Below are positions 35,300 through 44,632 of a stretch of 64,000 bases of DNA, piece by piece. A program made the position numbers and the translations under genes. The DNA lies in assembly GCF_963678635.1 (NCBI RefSeq), contig NC_087062.1:27180833-27244832 (forward strand), read 5' to 3'. How positions within the stretch are numbered: position 1 is the stretch's first letter; each line of letters starts with the position of its first letter. Source of the stretch: Symsagittifera roscoffensis. Its lineage: Eukaryota; Xenacoelomorpha; Acoela; Convolutidae. The notes under the pieces are model-generated. The model did not search any database, was not told the origin of the DNA, and saw nothing but the letters and a program-made list of their open reading frames with translations.

Positions 35300-35355
35300 T
35301 TTTAACATGAAAGGAAATCAGAATGGATCTGCTTTTTAGCCTAGTTGAAATAAAA
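35300..35355 (+). repeat. Repeat R1, copy 1
   Basis: CAGAATGGATCTGCTTTTTA followed by GCCTAGTTGAAATAAAA recurs with few changes at 39278-39330 (same strand) and, inverted, at 43075-43132 and 43880-43925. It always lies next to a Z or W gene, so it may be part of the element's untranslated or terminal sequence. Confidence 0.7.
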
Positions 35356-35589
35356 GTCACAATATACTTTTTTGTAATTTCTCTAAAAAACACTGGAAAA
35401 TCAATGGATAATTGGATCAGTGTTTTAAGGCAGTTTTGATTGAATTTTATGTTTTATTTTGACTGAGTTTCCTTAAACATCCTAGTTCTAAATGTGCATT
35501 TCAGTGACAAAAATAGTTTTGAACCAAAAATATTTCAATTACCATACATGCAAAACATCACAGTAGCCTTACTGAGGTTTACAATTATC

Positions 35590-35770
35590 AACAATCATAA
35601 AGTAAGTCTCCCAATAATTGGGACAGTTCTTTGAATTCGTTCAAAGTATAGTGGACATAGCAAACTTGTTTCATTGCTTCCTTCTCTTTGGCAGTGAAGT
35701 GTCGAATCTAAATGTAGGGTGGCTAGTTCACACTGCACTTCTTGATTGTGACACACACCCTCCTCATAAT
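35590..35770 (-). pseudogene. X gene, copy A: C-terminal part
   Basis: Read on the minus strand this matches the C-terminal half of X copy B (37943-38344): FTAKEKEAMKQ and NEFKELSQLLGDL are nearly the same. Two in-frame stops in the preceding part show that this copy is dead. The 80-codon plus-strand frame at 35618-35860 is its antisense shadow. The N-terminal half is missing, replaced by a tandem-array remnant at 35775-35850. Confidence 0.65.
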
Positions 35771-35869
35771 GCGAAAAAGGTTTTACGTTTTTTGACAGTA
35801 TGCGAAAAGTGTTTCACTTTTTTTGACAAAATGCAAAACGTGTCAATTTTTTTCAACTAAACTACCGTC

Positions 35870-36330
35870 AACTACCTCCTCTCTCAGCTTTTATTCATTT
35901 AATTTCAACTTATAAACCGTCAGCTATATCCTCTCTCAGCACAAAATTATTCTTCTTTTTACTCTGTATTTTTCACTCATTTTATTGCTCAAACTGATCT
36001 TCTCAGTGCAAAACAGCAGCCTCGTGTACTCTTTAGTTTTTTCGCCTGATCTAAAATATATTCCAACACGAGAAATTGTCTCTGTAGTTTTTTTGGAACG
36101 AATGGACATCCCAATCCAAGTCTGGCACATGGTGGAAGTGATGCGAAGCGAACAAGCATCATATGACACAAGTACATATCACAGAGAACAAAGACGAGGG
36201 CTTCTCAGAAACAATTACGCCTCAAAACACCCCTCCACATCGACCACCAGAAATGGAACCTCGTGCAGCTCTGCGTTCCATAGAGAACCTCCAGAACTTT
36301 TCTGCTGCTCGGTAGCTTTTTGAATAAGTG
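35870..36330 (+). pseudogene. Y gene, copy A
   Basis: The frame contains MDIPIQVWHMVEVMR, shared with Y copy B on the other strand (40501-40725). Downstream, in another frame, comes a Pro-rich tail (TPQNTPPHRPPEMEPR) also shared. A stretch upstream (35985-36060) is homologous to the sequence preceding copy B and probably holds an earlier exon (LLSAKQQPRV). The frame changes inside, so the copy is broken or spliced. No known domain; the tail looks disordered. Confidence 0.5.
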
Positions 36331-36539
36331 TTTTTGAAAATAATTGTTGTTTGGTACTAACTTCGTTCTTTGTAATTACTTACTTTCTTCAATTTCTTTT
36401 CAATTATGAGAATAGATGACAAGTTCTGGGTAACTAAATGAAAAACAATTAGAATTCAACCTAATTTAGCGCTCCAAACTTGCGCACATGTTGAGAAACT
36501 TGATTAATTTTCCCACACATCGTAGGAAAAATACTTGAC

Positions 36540-36960
36540 AATTTGTACACAAATAAAAAACACCTGATGGTGTTTGTATCTTGTCAAAAAAACTCAAACA
36601 TTTTTTGCACTTTGTTAAAAATTTGAAACACTCTTTGCATTTTGTAGGAAAAATTTGAAAAACTTTTCATATAATGTCAAAAAAAAGAAACACTTTTCAC
36701 ATTCTGTCGAAAAAAATGGAACACTTTTCGCATCTTGTCAAAAAAAGGAAACATTTTTCGCATCTTGTCAGAAAAAGTGAAATATTATTCGCATCTTGTT
36801 CAAAAGCATTGAAACACTTTTTGCAACCTGTTGAAAAATTTGAAATTTTTTTCGCGCCATCTTGAAAATCAGAAGAAACGATGAATCTTGTTCACAACTT
36901 TGAAAAGATTTTTGCAAACTTCCTAGTAACGGTGTATTTTTTTCTTTCTTCAATTTTTTC
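36540..36960 (+). repeat. Tandem array A of ~30-bp units
   Basis: Units of the form GAAACACTTTTCGCATCTTG followed by TCAAAAAA repeat with variation from about 36550 to 36850. The following 36850-36990 is homologous to 41095-41225. The same array occurs at 40957-41090 and, inverted, at 35775-35850. The open frame at 36674-36865 is a by-product with repeated SHLVKK-type peptides. Unit spacing and divergence do not fit CRISPR. Confidence 0.8.
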
Positions 36961-36998
36961 ATTATCTTGTAAGCATATGAGAGAAATTAGATAGAGTA

Positions 36999-37679
36999 TC
37001 AAACATTTTCTTTTATTGAAAAATTGACTTGATCACTAATTACAAATCCATAATCATCAATAAAACAATCAATATTCTTCAACAAATCTTGTTCAGATTT
37101 TGAATTTTGAACTCTGAACGCTGAACCATTAGTTTGTGTGGTAGCAAGTTTTTGATTAGAACTTAGATAATGTCTCTTGAATTTATTCCGAATTAGTCGT
37201 TTTTTTTGCATTACTAGGTATCATTTTGGCTCTTTTCCACCATAAGTTATGTTGAACTGCTTGACTAAGTTGATTGACTATTTGTCCGCTTGATGTAACA
37301 ATTGTGGAAAGGAATCTCTGTTTGAACAAAGTGTCAAGACAATCAATTTATTGATAAATGAAAATACATTTATCTAATCTCTGCAAAATTTGGCTAAAAG
37401 ATGTTCCAATAAAAACCAAATGGAACCTACAATTCTCCAAAGAATAAAAATAATTGTGGGTAGATACACAAAAGTCTTGGGTTACTATGTTTTTTCGTAA
37501 AACTCTTTGGAAACAGAAAAAAATAGCGATTTCTTACTATAATCTGAATAAAAGATGGGACGATCTTGACACATAGCAGCTGCCATTGGGAAGAAAGATT
37601 TTTTTCTAAAAATTGTGAAATTATATAGATAAAGTAACGCATACGCAATTTCGGGATATGGAAATTTCATACAAAACAA
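36999..37679 (-). pseudogene. M gene, copy A
   Basis: Three consecutive minus-strand pieces correspond to one protein of about 225 residues. The N-terminal part (37485-37679) contains MAAAMCQDRPIFYSDYSKKS. The middle (about 37220-37480) is in another frame with a stop and matches the intact middle of copy B. The C-terminal part is 36999-37211. It is rich in Lys, Phe, Tyr and Ser, without any domain I know. The start faces the start of X across about 130 bp, so the pair probably shares a bidirectional promoter. The frameshift near 37490 and the stop show decay of this copy. Confidence 0.5.
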
Positions 37680-37806
37680 TCCATATTTGATACTACTTCC
37701 TTATATGAAAATGGCGGTGACTCATATAGTTTACTTCCATTTCCATTTAATCTCAAAAAAATTTCTCTCATTTCTCCTCATCTGATCAGTTTACTCTTTA
37801 AAAATA
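37680..37806. promoter_or_regulatory. Divergent M-X intergenic region
   Basis: This short stretch separates divergent M (minus) and X (plus). It is conserved with about 41871-42006, which separates the second M-X pair; shared words include GTTTACTTCCATTTCCATTT and CTCATCTGATCAGT. Conservation in both pairs suggests a promoter. Confidence 0.4.
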
Positions 37807-38344
37807 ATGTCAAGAAAATACACTACTCTCAATTATATTGAACTCTCAAAAAATCAAACAAGAATTGGGAGATTTGTTTGGTTCCAAAAATCCTACAAGG
37901 GGAAAATTTATTTCGAACCGTGCTTTCAATTACTAAAAATTAATGATTTTGGATAATTTCAAAAAACTCAACAAACCTATCTTAGTGAAAAAGAACAAAA
38001 AGCAATACCAACAAACCGCAATACCGTTATTCACGATGCTGAAAACTTTGATATTCGTAACTATATATGAAGCAAAATTTGGCAAAGAATCAACTATGGA
38101 TGAGGAGCTCGACATCTGTAATAGAGTATATGAAATAGCAATATACTTTATGAGTGGGGTGTGTGTCACAATCAAGAAGTACATTGAAAACAAGCCACCA
38201 TACATTCAGATTCGACTCTTCACTGCAAAAGAGAATGATGCAATGAAACAAGTTGGCTATGTCCAGTATACCTCGAACGAATTCAAAGAACTGTCCCAAA
38301 TTTTGGGAGACCTTATGATTGTTGATAATTGTAAACCTCAGTAA
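37807..38344 (+). CDS. X gene, copy B: possible PC4-like protein, best copy
   Basis: The methionine at 37807 opens MSRKYTTLNYIELSKNQTRI followed by RFVWFQKSYKGKIYFEPCFQ, then a stop near 37935. A second frame continues at 37943-38344 for 133 codons, ending NEFKELSQILGDLMIVDN. A one-base shift or a missed intron joins them. The pattern Leu-x-Lys...Arg-Ile...Tyr-Lys-Gly-Lys-Ile and, in the second half, Pro-Tyr-Ile-Gln-Ile-Arg-x-Phe resembles the beta-sheet of the PC4/SUB1 single-strand DNA-binding fold. That is a visual resemblance only. Copies A (35.6 kb) and C (42.0 kb) are more decayed. It is paired head to head with M. Confidence 0.55.
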
Positions 38345-38846
38345 GGTTTTGTCATGTTTTGCATGTTAAATAATTGAAATATGTTTGGTTCAAAACAATT
38401 TTTTGTCACTGAAGTGCACCTTTAGAGCTAGGATATCTGAGGAAAAGTCAGGCAAAACAAAAAAATTAATAAAAATTGACAAAAACACTTTCCAATTATC
38501 AATTGATTCACCATTATTTTTATAAGAAATTACAGAAAAATTTATTCATTTACTCCTTTTATCAAAATTTAAATAAAATTTGTCTTATTCGAACAAAATT
38601 ACAAACTAAATGTATATTCAGCTGAGAACATTATCATTAATTTTCGAATTTCTGAATTTCATTGGTTCTTTTCAACTTGTTTCGCCTTATTTTGCGGTTT
38701 TGATTGGCTACATGAATTTCATAAAAACTAATTAGACTCTTAAAAGGGAAAAAGTTTTTTCTGGTGATTTTTATTACAAAATATATTAAAATTGGTACAA
38801 CAATTCATGATTTTTCAAGTTTCTATGATTATTTCAGTAAAAAACC

Positions 38847-39271
38847 ATGTTTCTATCAAAAGCGTTTTCAATGTCTGAAAAAGACACTCATCAATTTATA
38901 AGGTTGAACTACTACAAAAAACTACATGAGTGGCGGACAGATGACGAAGATGGAGAAGGTAATATTTTTAACTTGCAAAGAAACACAGAAAGTTAATTAG
39001 TTTTGTTAAAAAGATGGAGAGAAGACTTCAGAAAAAAAGAGTACTGTCTAAATTATCAGCAATGTTTTATTCACAAGAGTTAACTCAGATTGAGTGGTCG
39101 ATCAGTAAAAAACAGAACAATGGAAGAGCCTATGAAACAAAAACTGAAGATGAGGAACATCATTTTGATTACTGTTTTGATTTTGGTACAAATGCGAAAT
39201 CTCGATTTGTCAGATTATCTTTTAATCGATTATCCAAATTTATTGAAAAAATTAAATTTTATTTACCGTGA
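38847..39271 (+). CDS. W gene, copy A: two-exon small protein
   Basis: Exon 1 starts at 38847 with MFLSKAFSMSEKDTHQ and ends in the acidic TDDEDGE near 38957. A donor-like GTAATATT follows and an acceptor-like AAAAAG lies before 39014, giving an intron of about 55 nt. Exon 2 (39014-39271) reads MERRLQKKRVLSKLSAMFYS, later HHFDYCFDFGTNAKSRFVRL, and stops at LP. The FDFGTNAKSRFVRLS block recalls the beta strand of PurA-type repeats (aromatic-Asp-x-x-x-Asn-x-x-Arg-Phe), a weak resemblance. Total about 125 residues. It follows X in the same direction. Confidence 0.55.
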
Positions 39272-39596
39272 AAACAAATCAGAATGGATGTGCTTTTTAG
39301 CCTAGCTGAAATAAAAATCATCCAATCTAACAAGAAACTTTTAAAAAATTTGTTATCAACCAGTCAGAATCGAATAGATCAAAACCGAACTATATTTATG
39401 AAATTTCCGAATCAATTTTATTTTTTTTTGATTTTTTTTAACACAACTAACATATACAATTGACACCAGAATGAAAAAAATGAGAGTTCTTGCCTGGTTT
39501 ATATGATTTTTTTGGTACTCCATTCAAATATTGAAAAATCGATCAAATTTTTTTCGAGTTTTTCTAGTTCTAACCAGTGAAAAAAATTATTTAAAT

Positions 39597-40049
39597 TTAC
39601 ATTTTAATCACTTTCTTTTTGGTATAATGTAATACAAACAACTGGAAGTCTTTTAAATTTGGATAATCGATTAAAAGATAATCTGACAAATCTAGATTTC
39701 GCATTTGTATCAAATTCAAAACAGTAGTCGAAATGATGTTCTGTATCTTCAGTTTTTGTTTCATTGGTTCTTCCATTCTTTTGTTTGATTCTGATCGAGC
39801 ACTCAATCCGAGTTATCTCTTGTAAATAAAAACATTGTTGATAAATTTGATAGTACTCTTTCTTTCTGAAATCTCCTCTCCATCTTTTAACAAAACTTTT
39901 GAATTTTCTGTGTTTCTATACAAGTTAGAATTAATACATTCTCCATCTTCGTCATCTGTCCACCATTCTTGTAGTTTTTTGTAGTATTTCAACCGCATAT
40001 TTTGATGAATGTCCATTTCAGAAATTGAAAACGCTTTTGATAGAAACAT
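39597..40049 (-). CDS. W gene, copy B
   Basis: Reverse-strand copy in the other palindrome arm. Exon 1 at 40049 begins MFLSKAFSISEMDIHQ and contains WTDDEDGE. The intron region is similar to copy A but here reads open through to 39813. Exon 2 continues with EHHFDYCFEFDTNAKSRFVR in a frame different from the listed 39597-39806 frame, so a frameshift is present or the splice restores phase. The very C-terminus differs from copies A and C. Confidence 0.45.
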
Positions 40050-40359
40050 ATTTTTAAACTGAAATAAGCATAGAGTTTTGAAAAAGCATGAATTTTTGTA
40101 CCAATTTTAATTTATTTTGTAATAACAATCACCAGAAAAATTTTTCCCCCATTAAGAGTCTAATTAGTTTTTAGGAAAATCATGTAGACAATCAAAATCT
40201 CAAACTAAGGCAAAACTAATTGAAAACAACCAATGAAATGCAGAAATTCGAAAAATAATGATCATGTTTTCAAAAAAAAACATTTGCTTGTAACTTTGTT
40301 CAAAAAAGACAAATTTTCCTAATTTTTGATACAACTTCCATTTCCATTTAATCTCAAAA

Positions 40360-40760
40360 TCTATAGAAGGATTTCTAGAGAAGGCAGAGCTGGACGAGGT
40401 TCCACTTCTGGTGGTTTTTGTGGAGGGGTGTTTTGAGGCGTCCTTGTTTCTGGAAAACGCTCAACTCCATTTATTGTGATGGGTTTTCGGCTGATTCTGC
40501 TTACTCGCAAGGAAAGAGGAAATCGTCGACTGGTTGGGCCAAAAACCTTGAGTCAGGAATCTCGGGGTAGTTCATTCCCACATGCTCAGACACTTCATCC
40601 ATCATTTGCTTTGTTCCAAGTTGGTTTTCTGTGACGGGTACCTGTGTCATATGATGCTCGTTGAAATCCCTTCGCATCACTTCCACCATCTGCCAGACTT
40701 GGATTGGGATGTCTATTTGTCCCAAAAAACTTCCGGAGACCGTTTATCGCACTTGAATAT
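40360..40760 (-). CDS. Y gene, copy B
   Basis: The open frame 40501-40725 begins MGQIDIPIQVWQMVEVMRRD and is longer than in copy A. It ends next to a donor-like GTAAGC near 40495, and the shared Pro-rich tail (TPQNTPPQKPPEVEPR) lies downstream at about 40380-40450, as expected for a following exon. The sequence 40770-40860 on the same strand, homologous to 35960-36040, may hold the preceding exon (KQQPHVLPP). The function is unknown. Confidence 0.45.
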
Positions 40761-40956
40761 GTACTAGATTAGGCGGAAGTACATGAGGCTGCTGTTTTTC
40801 ACTGAGAAGATCAATTTGAGCAATAAAGTGAGTAAAATATACAGAGTAAAAACAAAAAATGATTTTGTGCTGAGAAAGGATGTAGCTGAGGTAAATAAGT
40901 TGAAATTATTTGGTTTGATGCTGATGGAGGAGGTAGTTTACGGTAGTTTAGTTGAA

Positions 40957-41225
40957 AAAATTTGAAACACTTCTCGCTTTCTGTCGAAAAATGTGAAAAA
41001 CTGTTCGCATCTTGTAAAAAAAAGTGAAACACTTTTCGCATCTTGTTACAAGAATTGAAACAACTTTTGCAACTTGTTAAAAAATTTGAAATTTTTTTCG
41101 AACTTTCATGAAAATCAGAAGAAGTAATAAATCTGGTACACAAGTTTAAAAAGATTTTTGCAAACTCCTTAGTAACCCTGTGTTTTTTCTTTTTTCAATT
41201 TTTTGATTATCTCGTAAGCATATGA
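40957..41225 (+). repeat. Tandem array B and its flank
   Basis: Same units as array A (GTGAAACACTTTTCGCATCT and variants), four to five copies, then about 130 bp homologous to 36850-36990 up to TCGTAAGCATATGAGAGAAA. It opens a direct duplication in which 40.95-42.55 kb corresponds to 36.5-38.4 kb. Confidence 0.8.
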
Positions 41226-41229
41226 GAGA

Positions 41230-41870
41230 AAAAGATAGGTTATAAGAAATTAACAAATCCATAACCATTAACAAAGCAATCAATAATCTTCAACATTATT
41301 TTGAACTTTTCGATTTCTGTCCAGAAACGCTGAACCATGAGTTTGTGGGAAAGTTTTTTATTAGAACTTAGATAATGTCTTCTGAACGTTTTCCGAATTA
41401 GTAGTTTTTTGCATTACTAGGTGTCATTTCGACTCTTTTCCATCATAAGTTATGTTGAACTGCTCGACTAAGCTGATTGAATACTTTTCCACTTGATTTA
41501 ACAATTTTTGAATGAAATCCGTGTTTGAAAAAGTGTCAAGACATTGAATTTCTTGATATATGTAAATACATTTATCTAATCTCTGCAAAAATTGGCTAAG
41601 AATGTTCCTATTTAAAACCAAATGGAACTTGAAATTCTTCAAAGAACATAAAGAATTGTTGGTAGATACACAATATTTTTGTGTTACTATGTAATTTTTG
41701 TAAAACTCGTTGGGAACAGAAATAAACAGCGATTTCTTACTGTAATCTAAATAAAAGCTTGGAAGATCTTGACACATAGCAGCTGCCATTGGTAAGATTG
41801 ATTTTTGCTGAAAATTGTGAATTTATATAGTAGAAGTATTGCCTACGCAATTTCGTTATATGGAAATTCC
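41230..41870 (-). pseudogene. M gene, copy B
   Basis: The open frame 41424-41789 (121 codons) starts MAAAMCQDLPSFYLDYSKKS and gives the uninterrupted middle of the protein, ending ITYDGKESK. The upstream N-terminal segment seen in copy A is recognisable but in another frame (41790-41870). The C-terminal segment (41230-41420) has several stops. As in copy A, X lies divergently upstream. Confidence 0.5.
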
Positions 41871-42006
41871 ATACAAAAACAATCCATTTTTGATAATAGT
41901 TACTTATATGAAAATCGCGATGACTCATTTTGTTTACTTCCATTTCCATTTAATCTCAAAATCATTTCTCTCCTTTCTCCTCATCTGATCAGTCTGCTCT
42001 TCAAAA

Positions 42007-42495
42007 ATGTAGTCAAGAAAAGACATTAATCCCAATTATATTGAACACTCAAAAAAACAAACAAGAATTGTGAGATTTGTTTGGTTCCGAAAATCCTACA
42101 AGGGGAAAATTTGTTTTGAACCGTGCTTTCAAACTACTAAAAACTAGTGATTTTTTGTACACTTTGAAAAGTCCCAACAAGTTTATCTTAGTGAAAAAGA
42201 AGGAAAAAGCAATATCGACAATCCGGAATACCGTTATTCACGATGCTGAAAATTTTGGAGCCAAACCTGGCAAAGAGTATACGAAGTAGCACTTTACATT
42301 AAGAGGAGGGTGGGTGTCACAATCAAAAAATACAGTGTGAACAAGCCACCATACATTCAGATTTGACTCTTCACTGCAAAAGAGAATGAAGCAAAGAAAC
42401 AAGTTGTCTGTGTCAACTATACTTCGAACGAATTCAATTGAACTGTCCGAAATTTTAGGAGGCTTATGCTTGTTGATAATTGTAAGCTTTAGTAA
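42007..42495 (+). pseudogene. X gene, copy C
   Basis: Collinear with copy B: RFVWFRKSYKGKI near 42075, LVKKKEKA near 42190 and SNEFN near 42425 are recognisable. The first methionine is followed directly by TAG and the reading frame changes repeatedly, so this copy is dead. A 70-codon remnant frame lies at 42077-42289. Confidence 0.6.
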
Positions 42496-42709
42496 GGCTT
42501 TGTGATGTTTTGCCTGTTTGGCAATTGAAACATTATTGGTTCAAAACTTTTTTCTGTCACTGACGTTCACATTTAGAGCTAAAATGTATATTTTTGTAAT
42601 TTTTTTTCACTGGTTAGAAATAGAAAAATCAAACCGAATTTCAAAGTTAGAATTGAGTATCGAGAAAATAATATAAACCAAACAATAAATCTCATTTTTC
42701 TCACTCTGG

Positions 42710-43075
42710 TGTCAATTGTATATATTAGTTATGTTGGAAAATTTCCAAAAAAAAAAGATTTATTCGGAAGTTTCGAAAACATAGTTTCGCTCTGATCTAC
42801 AAAACGTTTTTAAATCTGTGAAGACTTGATTCTGATTGGTTCTTACCACAAATATTACCTGTGAAGGAATGCTGGATTGTTTGATATCCAAATTGTTGAA
42901 AAATGCATGAAGTAGAGCTCAATTCTGATTGGTTGACATCAAATTTGCTGAATTTTCCATAACAATTGAAGCTCGATTCTGATTGGTTGATATCAAAAAA
43001 GATAAAAAGTTCCTTATAAATAATGCTCGATTCTGATTGGTTGATAACAAAATTTTTGAAAACATCTGGTTAGAT
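42710..43075 (+). repeat. Direct repeat D1 with ATTCTGATTGGTT units
   Basis: About 360 bp made of a leader (ACATAGTTTCGCTCTGATCT) and four to five units of about 60 bp, each starting TTCTGATTGGTT(G/C). The block is repeated at 43560-43875. The two copies bracket W copy C. A single inverted counterpart is seen at 39350-39450. Confidence 0.75.
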
Positions 43076-43128
43076 TGGATGAATTTTATTTCAGCTAGGC
43101 TAAATAGCACATTCATTCTGATTTGCTT

Positions 43129-43480
43129 TCACGGTAAAGAAAATTTTATATTTTCAATAAGTTTGGATAATCGACTAAAAAATAATCTGACAAATCGAGA
43201 TTTCGCAATTGTACCAAAATCAAAACAGTAATCAAGAGGATGTTCCTCATTTTCACTTTTTGTTTCATAGGCTCTTCCATTGTTCTGTTTTTTACTGATT
43301 GACCACTCAATCTGAGTTAACTCTTGTGAATAAAACAATGCTGATAAATTAGACAGTACTCTTTTTTTCTGAAATCTTCTCTCTAGTTTATTTGTAATAG
43401 TTTTTTGTAATAGTTCAACCTTTTATTTTGATGAGTGTCCATTTCAGACATTGAAAACGCTTTTGATAGAAACATATTTT
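43129..43480 (-). CDS. W gene, copy C
   Basis: Exon 2 is open (43129-43338, MFYSQELTQIEWSISKKQNN to SLP) and nearly identical to copy A. The upstream part, 43380-43480, retains FLSKAFSMSEMDTHQ but the acidic end of exon 1 and the intron are deleted. It lies between direct repeats 42710-43075 and 43560-43875, with repeat R1 directly after the stop. Confidence 0.5.
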
Positions 43481-43559
43481 TCTTACTGAAATAAGCATAG
43501 AAACTTGAAAAAGCATGAATTGTTGTACCAATTTTAATTTATTAACAATCAACAGAAGG

Positions 43560-43875
43560 ATTTGTATATGTTAGTTGTCTTAAAAAAATTAATAAAATTG
43601 ATTCGGAAGCTTCATAAACATAGTTCGGTTCTGATCTACAAAAAATTTTAAAATCTGTGAATATTTCATTCTGATTGGTTATGACCACAAATATTACCTG
43701 TGAAGGAATGCTCGATTGTTTGATATCAAAATCGTTGAAAAGTCCATGAGAAGTAGAGCTCAATTCTGATTGGTTGACATCAAATTTGTTGAAATTTCCA
43801 TGACCAAGGAAGCTCGATTCTGATTGGTTGATATCAAAAATTTTGAAAACTTCATGGCTAGTTTGGGTGATTTTT
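43560..43875 (+). repeat. Direct repeat D2, copy of 42710-43075
   Basis: Same leader and ATTCTGATTGGTT units as D1 (GTTCGGTTCTGATCTACAAA, GAAGCTCGATTCTGATTGGT). It is followed by a remnant of R1 and then the Z gene copy B. Confidence 0.75.
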
Positions 43876-44063
43876 TATTCAGCAAGGCTAAATAGCAGAC
43901 CCATTCTGATTTTCTTTGACATTAAAAACAATTGGTTGAGAACTTCACAAAACTGTTTTTATTTACTTTTATTCACTTTTGAGGCTATTCAACTCTCTTT
44001 TCTAAAAGCTAGGGACATTCTAAATCTCCCATTTTTTTTGAAGTTCTTTCCTTACTTATTGAG

Positions 44064-44313
44064 ATGCCGTCACTGAATAGAAACGAAAAATTTGCATGTT
44101 GCATGTCTTGAATGTGGCAGAGAGTACACAGGTAAAGATGCATCAAGACATTCTAAACACTGTGGCGTATTAAAGTGTTGCAATTGTAATTTTTATTGGA
44201 GCTCAAGGAGCTCACTAATCATATCAAGAAGAAGCAATATTTTTGTCAACATTGTGTGTGCTGAGCCGTATCGAGACACACTTCCAAGAGAAGGTAAATT
44301 TAAAATATTTTAA
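44064..44313 (+). pseudogene. Z gene, copy B: zinc-finger protein
   Basis: The start at 44064 (MPSLNRNEK) matches copy A; a short insertion after it shifts the frame, and the 44092-44313 frame then gives CLECGREYTGKDASRHSKHC and CCNCNFYWSSRSSL. Two Cys pairs with His/Cys partners suggest two zinc fingers, the first of C2HC and the second of C2H2 type. The His pair of the second finger is in another frame here but visible in copy A. This copy lies on the opposite strand to copy A, at the other end of the mosaic. Confidence 0.5.
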
Positions 44314-44432
44314 ATAAAAACATGAGAGAAAACACTTTGAACAACAATTGTTACTGAATCTGAAAAGTCTATACAATTAGGATAGATTTGAAAAATTCTA
44401 GTGAAAACTAAAGTTTTTTCATCACTGTTCTT

Positions 44433-44632
44433 NNNNNNNNNNNNNNNNNNNNNNNNNNNNNNNNNNNNNNNNNNNNNNNNNNNNNNNNNNNNNNNNNNNN
44501 NNNNNNNNNNNNNNNNNNNNNNNNNNNNNNNNNNNNNNNNNNNNNNNNNNNNNNNNNNNNNNNNNNNNNNNNNNNNNNNNNNNNNNNNNNNNNNNNNNNN
44601 NNNNNNNNNNNNNNNNNNNNNNNNNNNNNNNN
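44433..44632. other. Assembly gap of 200 N
   Basis: Exactly 200 N, a standard scaffold gap of unknown true size. Any open frame across it (44401-44655) is meaningless. Confidence 0.99.

Larger units (their letters stand above)
38630..40275. repeat. Large imperfect palindrome around the two W genes
   Basis: The arm 38630-39290 is similar in reverse complement to 39640-40275; each arm contains a W gene and its upstream region. The spacer of about 350 bp holds AT-rich sequence related to 42590-42830. Shared upstream words include GGTACAA(C/A)AATTCATG and ACTAATTAGACTCTTAA. The arms have diverged by substitutions and indels, so this is an old inverted duplication or two insertions. Confidence 0.75.

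Noticed and set aside
35618-35860. 80-codon plus-strand ORF; similar one at 38090-38299 on the minus strand
   Set aside because: Both are antisense shadows of the X gene, whose sense frame is conserved between copies.
36540-36960. CRISPR-like array
   Set aside because: Units are contiguous and degenerate without unique spacers, and the context is eukaryotic. It is an ordinary tandem repeat.
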